DNA from: a virus
DNA: 59,917 nt
IMG/VR virus record: IMGVR_UViG_3300000176_000011
Span: 1-59,917 of that record
Strand: one strand, 5' to 3'
Under the pieces are notes generated by a model, which did no database searches, was not told the origin of the DNA, and worked only from the letters and a program-made list of their open reading frames with translations. Below are positions 46,042 through 53,746 of the stretch, in pieces; position 1 is the first letter of the stretch, and the number at the start of each line of letters is the position of its first letter. The translations under genes and the position numbers were made by a program.

Positions 46042-46878
46042 ATGACACCAAATACACCTAAAGTAAACTATCTAAACAACAAAGATATGCTACTTGAAAT
46101 ACATAAAAGCAAAACATCATATTGTAGCTTTACCAAACCAGAATATCACCAATATGACATCATACTACCCAGTGTAGATAAGATTAATATAAGAAGTATC
46201 GCAGAAGCCAAACGTGCTAGGGCTAAACGTCAAGGCGATGAAGAATATACCAGACGTAAACGAGCAGGCGAAAAAGTCAAACAAGCAGACTGCGAAATTG
46301 ACTACAAAAAAATAGCCAAAACGGATGTAGTTTTTAGGATTATGACTTACGATCATGTACCTGGAAATACTACTCGTAAAAAGAATCCAAAAAGCACGGC
46401 AGACAAACATGACAAAGTAAACTTTCCTCCATTCCAACATTGGAAATTTAACGATGAAGATGAGTTAATATGTGTGGGCAAGAGTCATTGGAAGGGCGAT
46501 TTAGAGAAAGGACACTTTGATAAAGATGCTGGCCAAATTACTAACACCTTAGCACGTATGATGTTAAAATTATGTGAGAGATACGCTACTCGCGGCAACG
46601 TGCGTGGCTACACATATAATGATGAAATGAAAGGCCAAGCTATACTACAGTTAACACAAATTGGCTTACAATTTGACGAAAGCAAGTCGGATAATCCGTT
46701 TGCTTATTTTACTGCGGCTGTGACTAATAGTTTTGTTCGTGTTATTAATATTGAAAAACGCAATCAAAATATACGTGATGATATACTAGAAATTAACGGT
46801 ATGAATCCAAGTTATAGCCGTACTGGTGCTGGAGAACATGCGGCCGCACTAAAACGAAACGAGGAAGCTAGTGAGTAA
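46042..46878 (+). CDS. gp55: Late sigma factor gp55, enlarged
   Basis: A 278-residue gp55-type sigma factor that directs host RNA polymerase to NATAAATA late boxes, with the sliding clamp as activator in T4. The N-terminal KVNYLNNKDMLLEIHKSK and the C-terminal region (LARMMLKLCERYATRGNVRG, FDESKSDNPFAYFTAAVTNS) are the conserved parts. Between them is an extra stretch (about residues 29-162) not found in T4 gp55 (185 residues). It is rich in Lys and Arg, then has DKHDKVNFPPFQHWKFNDED. The start at 46042 follows a GGAG box and the predicted transcript start. Transcription from a sigma70 promoter fits its role as the early-to-late switch. Confidence 0.88.
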   Translation: MTPNTPKVNYLNNKDMLLEIHKSKTSYCSFTKPEYHQYDIILPSVDKINIRSIAEAKRARAKRQGDEEYTRRKRAGEKVKQADCEIDYKKIAKTDVVFRIMTYDHVPGNTTRKKNPKSTADKHDKVNFPPFQHWKFNDEDELICVGKSHWKGDLEKGHFDKDAGQITNTLARMMLKLCERYATRGNVRGYTYNDEMKGQAILQLTQIGLQFDESKSDNPFAYFTAAVTNSFVRVINIEKRNQNIRDDILEINGMNPSYSRTGAGEHAAALKRNEEASE

Positions 46879-46903
46879 TAAGTACACAATGCCAATCGCC
46901 TAT

Positions 46904-46911
46904 GATAAATA
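46904..46911 (+). promoter_or_regulatory. Late promoter GATAAATA before homing gene
   Basis: GATAAATA between gp55 and the GIY-YIG gene. The predicted start is near 46917, 14 nt before the ATG, with AGGAG at the head of the leader. Confidence 0.7.
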
Positions 46912-46930
46912 ATTATAGGAGACATTAACT

Positions 46931-47587
46931 ATGAAATATAAAATTGATTATTATGGATACGTTTACGAGTGGACAAATACTAAGAATGAGAAAAAGTATA
47001 TTGGATCTCATTACGGATCTGTGGATGATTATTATATAGGATCTGGTAAGGCATTTAAGCCAGCATACACTCGAAATCCAGATCTTTTTAAGATGAATGT
47101 ATTAGAATATCTTATTGAAGACGATAAAAAACTACTGTTAAAAAAAGAGCAAGAATGGTTGGACCGTATTCCCAATATTAGAGAAAATAAAACTTATTAT
47201 AATCTAAATAATTATTCTTTAGGCGGGTCGAGCCATATAACAAGAAAACATATTGAAAAAAGATCAAATACATTAAAAGAAAAACACGCAAAATTAGGTC
47301 TGAGCGAGGCGGAACGATTATCCTACAAAACTAAAATTGAAACAAGACTAACAAGAATCGCGTCCGTAGGGTTTACAAAAAAAGAAAAAGAACAACATGC
47401 AAAATACGGATTCCAGGTACAAGTAACTACACCCAACGGCGAGATTAAAATATTTGATTCATGCGGGCAAGCAACAAGAGCATTAGGAATAGATGTACAA
47501 TACGGATTAAAAGTTTGCATCAAAAATCTTGATTTTCGAGGTTATAAGATAGTAAAATTAAGAGATCCATTAGTGGATTGTAGATAA
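46931..47587 (+). CDS. GIY-YIG homing endonuclease between gp55 and gp47
   Basis: A 218-residue GIY-YIG enzyme. The nuclease motif is GYVYEWTNTKNEKKYIGSHYG (split here for length: GYVYEW ... KYIGSHYG), followed by DDYYIGSGKAF and a conserved Glu region. A basic middle and a helix-turn-helix-like tail (KIFDSCGQATRALGID, NUMOD1-like) should provide DNA recognition. It has its own late promoter and sits between conserved genes with no disruption of either, typical of free-standing T4-family homing genes. Its AT content and codon use look like those of the other homing gene. It probably targets gp55 or gp47 of related phages. Confidence 0.85.
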   Translation: MKYKIDYYGYVYEWTNTKNEKKYIGSHYGSVDDYYIGSGKAFKPAYTRNPDLFKMNVLEYLIEDDKKLLLKKEQEWLDRIPNIRENKTYYNLNNYSLGGSSHITRKHIEKRSNTLKEKHAKLGLSEAERLSYKTKIETRLTRIASVGFTKKEKEQHAKYGFQVQVTTPNGEIKIFDSCGQATRALGIDVQYGLKVCIKNLDFRGYKIVKLRDPLVDCR

Positions 47588-47595
47588 AGGAAAAT

Positions 47596-48609
47596 ATGGA
47601 AAATTTATTTAAGAAAGCGGCTGTATTTACAGATCTCCATCTTGGACTGAAAAGTAATTCGTCAATTCATAATCAAGACTGCGAAGATTTTGTTGACTGG
47701 TTCATATCTAAAGCAAAATCCGAAGGATGTGACACAGGATTATTTCTTGGAGATTTTCATCATAATCGAAATACATTAAATGTAGTTACAATGGATTACT
47801 CGTTGAGAGTTCTGGAAAAGCTCGGTCAGGCGTTTGATAACTTCTATTTCTTTCCTGGTAATCATGATTTGTATTACAAAGACAAACGGGACATACACAG
47901 TGTGGAGTTTGGAAAGTATATACCTGGTATCACTGTGGTACATGAGCCTACTACTATTGGAGATGTCACGCTGTGTCCCTGGCTGGTTGGTGAAGAATGG
48001 AAATCAATAAGCAAAAAAGGTGGCAAGTATTGTTTTGGACATTTTGAATTACCTAAATTCTTTATGAATGCCATGGTACAAATGCCTGATCACGGCGAAC
48101 TTCAAGTAGATGCGTTCAAGGGGTTTGAACTAGGATTCAGTGGGCACTTTCATAAACGCCAACAAAATGAAAATATGATTTATATTGGCAACGCATTTCC
48201 GCACAATTATTCAGATGCTTGGGATGATGAGCGTGGTATGATGGTGTTAGAGTGGGGAGGCACTCCCACGTATTTTACTTGGCCTGGACAACCTACATTT
48301 CGTACAGTTAAATTAAGCCAGCTAATCGATGAAGCTGATAAAATTATTAAACCTAAACAACATCTTCGTGTGACTTTAGACATTGATATTAGTTTTGAAG
48401 AAGCTAGTTTTATTAAAGAAAAATTTATTGGTGATTATGACATTCGTGAACTAACACTAATTGCAGAAAAGAAAGAAGCTGAAATTAATACTAGTATTGA
48501 TATCCAGGCTTTTGAAAGCGTAGATCAAATTGTAAGCAATCAGATTATTAGTATTGACAGCGAAACATATAACAAAAACACCTTGTTGGAAATTTATAAT
48601 AGCTTATGA
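47596..48609 (+). CDS. gp47: Recombination nuclease subunit gp47 (Mre11-like)
   Basis: A 337-residue calcineurin-like phosphoesterase. The five metal-binding motifs are visible in order: FTDLHLG (11-17), FLGDFHH, FFPGNHDLYY, a single-His KYCFGHFELP and GFSGHFHKRQ. With gp46 it resects DNA ends for recombination-dependent replication and degrades host DNA. Its stop overlaps the gp46 start (ATGA), so the subunits are made together. It follows the homing gene by 8 nt and probably also receives transcription from the gp55 promoter. Confidence 0.93.
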   Translation: MENLFKKAAVFTDLHLGLKSNSSIHNQDCEDFVDWFISKAKSEGCDTGLFLGDFHHNRNTLNVVTMDYSLRVLEKLGQAFDNFYFFPGNHDLYYKDKRDIHSVEFGKYIPGITVVHEPTTIGDVTLCPWLVGEEWKSISKKGGKYCFGHFELPKFFMNAMVQMPDHGELQVDAFKGFELGFSGHFHKRQQNENMIYIGNAFPHNYSDAWDDERGMMVLEWGGTPTYFTWPGQPTFRTVKLSQLIDEADKIIKPKQHLRVTLDIDISFEEASFIKEKFIGDYDIRELTLIAEKKEAEINTSIDIQAFESVDQIVSNQIISIDSETYNKNTLLEIYNSL

Positions 48610-50387
48610 GTATAAAACTTAAAGAATTAACAGTTAAAAATTTTATGAGTGTGGGCAACCAGACCCAGGCAGTAAACTTTGCCCAAGAAAATCTAACCCT
48701 TGTACTGGGTGAAAATTTAGATCAAGGCGGCGATGATAGTGGTTCACGTAACGGTACAGGTAAGACAACTATTGTAAATGCCTTGAGTTTTGCCCTGTTT
48801 GGCAATGCATTAACTAATATTAAAAAAGATAACTTGATTAATAAAACCAACAATAAAAATATGTTGGTAACACTGGCTTTTGAAAAAGATGGCACAGACT
48901 ATCGAATTGAACGTGGCCGCAAACCTAATGTACTACAGTTTTTTGTTAACGACCAAGCTCAAGAAACTGAAGAAACAGATGATGCACAAGGCGACATGCG
49001 TGAAACACAAAAGGATTTAGATGACCTGTTAGGCATGAGCCATGACATGTTCAAACATATTGTTGCTCTTAACACATACACTGAGCCGTTTTTAAGTATG
49101 CGGGCCAATGACCAGCGTGTGATCATTGAGCAATTACTAGGTATTACGCTTCTTAGTGAAAAAGCAGATGCACTCAAGGAATTGGTCAAACTGACCAAAG
49201 ATGCTATTACACAAGAAACAGCTAACATTGAAGCTACCAAACGCAGTAACGAAGGCATACAAAAAAGTATTGATAGTCTACTGACTAAACAAAATGCCTG
49301 GAATACACAACATGCACAAGATTTAGAAAAGATTGGTCGTGCTATTGTAGAACTTGAAAGTGTGGATATTGAAACTGAACTTGCGAAGCACAGCGAGCTG
49401 AAAGATTTTTCTGAAAAATCAGCGAAGCTGAAAAGCCTAGAAAAGGAGCAAGCTACTTTGAATAGCGCGATAGCGCAAGCAGAGCGAAGCGTTACGAAGT
49501 ATAACGGCGAGCTTGCCAAGTTGGCTAACAAGACCTGTCACGCATGTGAACAAGAACTACATGATCACAAACATGAAGAAATGACCACTGTTGCACAGGG
49601 TCACCTCAATGAAGCAAAAAAATACTATGACAAAGTTTCAAAAGACTTAGAAAAAATTCAAGCCGAGATTCAAGCAGTGGGCGAAATACCCCGCAAGCCT
49701 GTTACTTACTATGATACAATTGAGCAAGCTCTTAAGCATCAAAACAACTTAAAGACCTTGGAAAATCAACTGGTACAAAAAAGCCACGATGCTGATCCTT
49801 ATCAAGAGCAAATTGACGAACTAACCGACACAGCTCTCCAGGAAATTTCATGGGACCGTGTTAATGAACTTAGCAGTCTCAAGGATCATCAAGAGTTCTT
49901 GCTTAAACTGTTGACATCAAAAGATTCGTTTATTCGTAAAAAGATCATAGATCAAAATCTAGCCTACTTGAACAATCGTCTAACCTATTACTTGGACAAG
50001 ATGGGTTTGCCACACAGCGTACTATTTCAAAATGATCTTACAGTTATGATTACTCAACTGGGGCAGGACTTGGATTTTGACAACCTATCACGGGGTGAGC
50101 GCAATCGTCTTATCTTGGGTCTGAGTTGGGCGTTCCGCGATGTATGGGAAAGCCTATATCAAAACATCAATTTACTGTTTGTAGATGAACTAATTGACAA
50201 TGGCTTGGATGCTTCGGGTGTAGAAGGCGCACTGGCTGTATTGAAAAAAATGGCTCGTGAACGCAAAAAGAACATATTCTTGATATCACACAAGGACGAA
50301 CTAATTGGTCGTGTGAACAATGTGCTAAAAGTCGTTAAGGAAAATGGCTATACTAGCTATGCCAACGACTTAGAGATCAATGAGTAA
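48606..50387 (+). CDS. gp46: Recombination ATPase subunit gp46 (Rad50-like)
   Basis: A 593-residue SMC/Rad50-type ATPase. Walker A lies at 46-54 (GSRNGTGKT), preceded by a Gly/Asp-rich loop. Two long coiled-coil arms meet at a zinc hook CHAC (C311, C314). The C-terminus has the signature LSRGERNRL, Walker B LLFVDELIDNGLD and an ISHKD switch. It drives gp47 nuclease action. Residues about 260-300 are coded by a patch with GCGAAGC repeats and an inverted repeat, with codons unlike the flanks, though the frame and coiled coil are kept. It overlaps the next gene by 8 nt. Confidence 0.94.
   Translation: MSIKLKELTVKNFMSVGNQTQAVNFAQENLTLVLGENLDQGGDDSGSRNGTGKTTIVNALSFALFGNALTNIKKDNLINKTNNKNMLVTLAFEKDGTDYRIERGRKPNVLQFFVNDQAQETEETDDAQGDMRETQKDLDDLLGMSHDMFKHIVALNTYTEPFLSMRANDQRVIIEQLLGITLLSEKADALKELVKLTKDAITQETANIEATKRSNEGIQKSIDSLLTKQNAWNTQHAQDLEKIGRAIVELESVDIETELAKHSELKDFSEKSAKLKSLEKEQATLNSAIAQAERSVTKYNGELAKLANKTCHACEQELHDHKHEEMTTVAQGHLNEAKKYYDKVSKDLEKIQAEIQAVGEIPRKPVTYYDTIEQALKHQNNLKTLENQLVQKSHDADPYQEQIDELTDTALQEISWDRVNELSSLKDHQEFLLKLLTSKDSFIRKKIIDQNLAYLNNRLTYYLDKMGLPHSVLFQNDLTVMITQLGQDLDFDNLSRGERNRLILGLSWAFRDVWESLYQNINLLFVDELIDNGLDASGVEGALAVLKKMARERKKNIFLISHKDELIGRVNNVLKVVKENGYTSYANDLEINE
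49383..49490 (+). repeat. GCGAAGC repeats and palindrome inside gp46
   Basis: GCGAAGC occurs at 49383, 49422 and 49484, with a perfect palindrome GATTTTTC-T-GAAAAATC at 49404-49420 between the first two. d(GCGAAGC) is known to form an unusually stable mini-hairpin. The patch is in frame and codes part of the coiled coil. It may be a small inserted palindromic element. Confidence 0.5.
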
Positions 50388-50649
50388 ACACGTTGAGCCC
50401 ACTCCATATCAAAATGAAGAGTCGCATGAGCAACTCATGGCGGCGTTTAGGGAATATTTTAAGGCAAATCAAGATTGGCAAGCAAAAGGCACTCGCAGGG
50501 CAGGTGAAAACATGCGCTATTGGCTAGCGCAGATTCGTATAATAGCTCGTGATCGCAGAGCACATGTACAGCAGTACCGTGTATGGCTGGATCGAGACAA
50601 GGCTCTACGCAAGGCAAACCAAAAGGCAAAGGGTACCAATGAAGAATAA
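50380..50649 (+). CDS. Small basic helical protein after gp46
   Basis: An 89-residue, Arg/Lys-rich helical protein that starts inside the end of gp46 (8-nt overlap). It has no Cys and no catalytic motif. Its composition (REYFKANQDWQAKGTRRAGE and later RDRRAHVQQYRVWLDRDK) suggests nucleic-acid binding. Location in the gp47-gp46 unit suggests a recombination or DNA-handling role. The family is not recognised. Confidence 0.7.
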   Translation: MSKHVEPTPYQNEESHEQLMAAFREYFKANQDWQAKGTRRAGENMRYWLAQIRIIARDRRAHVQQYRVWLDRDKALRKANQKAKGTNEE

Positions 50650-50661
50650 TATACATACATT

Positions 50662-51087
50662 ATGTCTTGGTACTATAACAATGAAATCGTTGAATCGCTT
50701 CCGGAAGAATGTGTTGGGTTTGTATATTTGATAACAAACATGACTTCTGGGCGTATGTACATAGGCAAAAAATTAGCAAAATTCTCAAAAACTACTTACA
50801 AAACAGTAAAACTCAAGAACGGCACTAAGAAGAAAAAGAAAATCCGTAGCAAAATTGATTCAGACTGGCGGGACTATTACGGTAGTTCGCCTGAATTAAC
50901 CAAGGATGTTACGCAGTTAGGTACAGAAAATTTTCGCAGAGAAATACTTTTCTATTGTAAATCAAAGGCAGAGTGTAGTTATATCGAAGCTCGTGAACAG
51001 TTTTCACGCAGAGTTCTTGAATCCGATCTCTATTATAATGGTCATATTCAAGTGCGTGTACATGGTTCACATATACTCAAGTCCTAA
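50662..51087 (+). CDS. GIY-YIG-fold nuclease-like protein
   Basis: A 141-residue protein with a GIY-YIG domain: GFVYLITNMTSGRMYIGKK near residue 19, YYGSSPEL, an invariant-type Arg in NFRREILF and a Glu in YIEAREQF. A Lys-rich loop (KNGTKKKKKIRSK) lies inside the domain. It has no separate DNA-recognition tail. I recall similar short proteins as standing genes of marine T4-like phages rather than mobile ones. It could process DNA junctions or flaps with gp46/47. The stop at 51085 opens the long unassigned gap. Confidence 0.75.
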   Translation: MSWYYNNEIVESLPEECVGFVYLITNMTSGRMYIGKKLAKFSKTTYKTVKLKNGTKKKKKIRSKIDSDWRDYYGSSPELTKDVTQLGTENFRREILFYCKSKAECSYIEAREQFSRRVLESDLYYNGHIQVRVHGSHILKS

Positions 51088-51567
51088 TAATTCAGGCCGT
51101 TTAATCACCAAATAAGCCCGCACTGGCGTTGTTAAAGTGCCCGAAATCCGTTCTGATGTGTGACGGTAAGGTAGTTCTGCTTGGTGACAGAGTTATACAT
51201 TACTATCCTTTACAGGACGATGATCAGATACGCCGCTAACTGGTTTAATGTGTAAGTAGTTGAGAATAAGGCTAAAAGAGGGGTAGTAGCCCCACGGTTT
51301 AATATGTGTTAGCGTATGTATTAAGCCCGCCGTCATATAAAGACATAGCTCGTGGTACCGGATGACCGCCACTGTAATGCTATAACGCTAAGGTGATATT
51401 GTGCAACTCAGATAATGTCCATTTCGCTTTGCCCGCCAGGGCAAAGTGTGACTGAACAATCTAGATAATATCTTAACGCTTCGCGTTTTAATTAAAAGAT
51501 TAACTACTCCTTAATAGTTCGAGCTCAAGCGAAGAACAGAAGAACGCAAGTTCTTCTTCCAGTACTA
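51088..51567 (+). other. Gene-free gap rich in inverted repeats (possible structured RNA or decayed gene)
   Basis: No convincing gene. Inverted repeats seen: CGCTAAC (51234-51240)/GTTAGCG (51308-51314); GGGG/CCCC (51280-51293); GTGG..CGG/CCG..CCAC (51352-51372); GACAT (51342-51346)/ATGTC (51415-51419); CTTTGCCC/GGGCAAAG (51427-51446); AACGC/GCGTT (51475-51487); AGAAGAAC/GTTCTTCT with a GCAA loop (51538-51557). GGTTTAAT and TAAGCCCGC each occur twice. One frame from the ATG at 51156 reads MCDGKVVLLGDRVIHYYPLQ and stops after 27 codons. Later parts of the same frame look protein-like between stops, so decay of a gene is an alternative. Confidence 0.4.
51538..51557 (+). other. Perfect hairpin with GCAA tetraloop
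   Basis: AGAAGAAC and GTTCTTCT pair over 8 bp around a GCAA (GNRA-type) loop. It ends 10 nt before the late box of the next gene. There is no U-run, so it is more likely an RNA 3' end structure or part of a larger fold than an intrinsic terminator. Confidence 0.5.
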
Positions 51568-51575
51568 GATAAATA
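51568..51575 (+). promoter_or_regulatory. Late promoter GATAAATA
   Basis: GATAAATA with predicted start near 51581, 13 nt before the ATG at 51594. AGGAAA serves as the ribosome site. Confidence 0.7.
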
Positions 51576-51593
51576 TCACATAGGAAACAACAA

Positions 51594-52634
51594 ATGCGTG
51601 TTATTGACATTATAAGCCAAGATCTCAATGAGGGTAAAATCAGTACTCCTGTTGAGTTTATATGGGATTTATTTTTAAAATCTGAAGGACGTGCGGCTGC
51701 TCGAGAAGCAGTTGCGGCTACTGAAGCAGTTACCAAAGCGGCTGTTAAAAAAGGTGCTCCGTTAACTCCGGCAGAAATGGAACGTCTTGGCATTAAACCT
51801 GAACTACGTAATAATCCTCAATGGACTAGACAAACCGAAGACAATGTTCGTATAGAGCTGGCCAAACGTGCTCCCAAGGTTAAGACACCTCCTGAGCACA
51901 AAATTAGACCTGCTGAAGTTCCTACTAGCCCACGTCCAACTATTAAAGGTGCAATGAATAAATTGTCATTGGCCACTAATCGATTTGCCAGTTTAGCCAG
52001 TAAACTAACTGCTGTTGGTATTAGTGTAGCACCTTTTTATACCTATAACGAAGATGTCAATAGACTAAAAGAAATGTTGGATGCTGGTGAATTAGAAGGT
52101 GGACAAGCAGAATTTGAAGCACAACGACAGGCCAAAATGAGTATTGCCATAGGAACATTTGCCGCAAGCCTAACAGGTTTCTTTGCCATCAAGAGTGTTG
52201 GCCGTGGATCCAGTTGGTTGCTTGGATGGATTCCTGGATTTAAACCTGCTATGAGTTTGCTGACCAGTGCTGGAGCAATTGCTCTTGAAGAATGGTTACG
52301 TGGTCCTGATGGCAGAAAATTAATTGCCAAGGCATTTGCTGAAGATATGTTTAAATTAGATCGTATATTTGGTGCACCAGTAATCAAAGCTCTAGACGAA
52401 TTAAAGAAAATGTTCCCTATGTTTGATAACGGTATTGGCTCGCCTGGTGCAATGACTCCTGCAGATAGAGCCAAAGCAGGTGCGGCTAATAAATCTAATA
52501 TCTCTGCAACATCATCTGCCGCACCTGATGATAAACTAAATGCTGTTGACCCCAAAACACAAGCAATGTTAAATGCATATGGCTATAAACAAACTCCAGG
52601 CGAAGCAGGTCAGAGAAACTTTGATTACAAATAA
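51594..52634 (+). CDS. Late protein with hydrophobic segments, function unknown
   Basis: A 346-residue protein with a late promoter. The N-terminus (MRVIDIISQDLNEGK) is an amphipathic start common to marine phage virion proteins, followed by an Ala-rich helix. Two hydrophobic stretches, near 140-153 (LTAVGISVAPF) and 181-200 (SIAIGTFAASLTGFFAIKSV), and a third Leu/Trp-rich one (SWLLGWIPGFKPAMSLL) could enter a membrane. The C-terminal 80 residues are Ala/Ser/Pro-rich. It may be an internal virion or ejection protein. The stop codon directly abuts the stop of the convergent gene downstream. Confidence 0.65.
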   Translation: MRVIDIISQDLNEGKISTPVEFIWDLFLKSEGRAAAREAVAATEAVTKAAVKKGAPLTPAEMERLGIKPELRNNPQWTRQTEDNVRIELAKRAPKVKTPPEHKIRPAEVPTSPRPTIKGAMNKLSLATNRFASLASKLTAVGISVAPFYTYNEDVNRLKEMLDAGELEGGQAEFEAQRQAKMSIAIGTFAASLTGFFAIKSVGRGSSWLLGWIPGFKPAMSLLTSAGAIALEEWLRGPDGRKLIAKAFAEDMFKLDRIFGAPVIKALDELKKMFPMFDNGIGSPGAMTPADRAKAGAANKSNISATSSAAPDDKLNAVDPKTQAMLNAYGYKQTPGEAGQRNFDYK

Positions 52635-52832
52635 TTAAAGCAAAGGCATTTGACTAGTTTTAGTCATTTCAAGATTTTCTTTTACGATTTCATAGATAGC
52701 TTGCCTATCATCAAAACTATAACGATCCATGAGATCGTTAACGCTGACACCTCCACGCATGTACCAGCTGAGTCTAAACATTTCTTCTTTAATTTTTTTA
52801 ACTTGTGTATCTAGCCTAACTAGATAATCCAT
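52635..52832 (-). CDS. Small T4-type conserved protein downstream of gp26
   Basis: A 65-residue protein (VKKIKEEMFRLSWYMRGGVS, then an acidic helix and IYEIVKENLEMTKTSQMPLL). Short proteins of this pattern accompany the gp26-type hub gene in T4-like phages. It is separated from gp26 by 23 nt and should be on the same late transcript. A tail-assembly role is likely from context only. Confidence 0.7.
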   Translation of the reverse strand: MDYLVRLDTQVKKIKEEMFRLSWYMRGGVSVNDLMDRYSFDDRQAIYEIVKENLEMTKTSQMPLL

Positions 52833-52855
52833 TATAGACTCGTTATCTAATCTAA

Positions 52856-53683
52856 TTAGGCTTTCGCGAAAAAACTTGATTCGTCTAAATCTAAGTAAAC
52901 TGGATTTTTTTCGTGGCAGTTATCGCACTCACCTTCAAATGGCGGTGAACGCATTTCAATTCTATTAGTTTCAAATTGATCTTTAATACGGTCAAAAACA
53001 TCTTTGTCACAATTTTGCAACCATTCCATGATAAATTCACGTTCAGTTACTACTTTATCAGCGATTTCAACACTGTCAATACTGGTGGCAAATATTTCAT
53101 TTTGCAAAACACCAAGTTCTTTAAACAAATCTTGGATAATATCTTTTTGTTTTTGCTCATCTTCAAGAGTTGTAGTCTGTGCTAGTCGTCTTTGCAAGTT
53201 GTAATTTTTAATATTAAACTCAGTAGCTTGTTTATATGTTAGTGGACGTAGATTAATTGTTAGTTTGTCTAATAATACCTTACCGTTGTAACTAAAAGAT
53301 TTAAAATGTTCAATAATTTTACTTAGATCTAAAGTATAATCATTACTAGTTTTGCAATGTGGGCAAGTGTGGCTAATGTTTATTTCGTTACCGTAGGTGG
53401 CAATACGAATAGCCGCTAGAACAACTTCAAGATCCAGTGTGCTTAACTTCCAAGCATCTTTAATCACTGGACAACAGCTTTGTATAACACGAACTGTGCT
53501 TTCGCCTGACATTAAACTGTCTGGAGTTTTAACAACAATTTCGTCCATACCAGTCATGCCAAATACAGGCATGTTTGTTGCATCGCCTTGTAATGTCCCT
53601 AGCTCGTTAAAGACTCCTTGGCTAGGAAGACTGATATAAACTTTAGGTTGTCTAAAGTACTGCTGTAAGGGATTTGTGGGCAT
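52856..53683 (-). CDS. gp26: Baseplate hub protein gp26-type
   Basis: A 275-residue T4_baseplate-family protein (NPLQQYFRQPKVYISLPSQG, VIQSCCPVIKDAWKL, LDLEVVLAAIRIATYGNEIN). Four Cys in two pairs, CPHC (107-110) and CDNC (253-256), form a probable zinc site. In T4, gp26 helps assemble the central hub. In marine T4-like phages the name is used for this zinc-bearing protein. It has a perfect TATAAATA late promoter and lies opposite in direction to the tape-measure candidate. Confidence 0.8.
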   Translation of the reverse strand: MPTNPLQQYFRQPKVYISLPSQGVFNELGTLQGDATNMPVFGMTGMDEIVVKTPDSLMSGESTVRVIQSCCPVIKDAWKLSTLDLEVVLAAIRIATYGNEINISHTCPHCKTSNDYTLDLSKIIEHFKSFSYNGKVLLDKLTINLRPLTYKQATEFNIKNYNLQRRLAQTTTLEDEQKQKDIIQDLFKELGVLQNEIFATSIDSVEIADKVVTEREFIMEWLQNCDKDVFDRIKDQFETNRIEMRSPPFEGECDNCHEKNPVYLDLDESSFFAKA

Positions 53684-53694
53684 TTTTTACTCCA

Positions 53695-53702
53695 GATAAA
53701 TA
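53695..53702 (+). promoter_or_regulatory. Late promoter GATAAATA (plus), facing gp26 promoter
   Basis: GATAAATA with predicted start near 53708, 39 nt before the tape-measure ATG. It faces the gp26 late box at 53713-53720, and the two form an inverted repeat around TACTGTATAG. Confidence 0.65.
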
Positions 53703-53712
53703 TACTGTATAG

Positions 53713-53720
53713 TATTTATA
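53713..53720 (-). promoter_or_regulatory. Late promoter TATAAATA (minus) for gp26
   Basis: A perfect late box on the minus strand. The predicted start is near 53707, 24 nt before the gp26 ATG at 53683. It overlaps the start-site region of the plus-strand promoter. Confidence 0.8.
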
Positions 53721-53746
53721 TACGCACATTTTCAGGGATTTTTTTT

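Noticed and set aside
48959-49531. 190-codon open frame on the minus strand opposite gp46
   Set aside because: It is the antisense of a well-supported Rad50-like gene, is Ser/Leu-rich as expected from mirrored Glu/Lys codons, and has no ribosome site.
51088-51567. tRNA or tmRNA gene in the gap
   Set aside because: No cloverleaf with T-loop GTTCRANNC or an acceptor stem could be drawn.
52043-52555. 170-codon open frame opposite the late hydrophobic protein
   Set aside because: Antisense shadow. Composition mirrors the Ala-rich sense strand.
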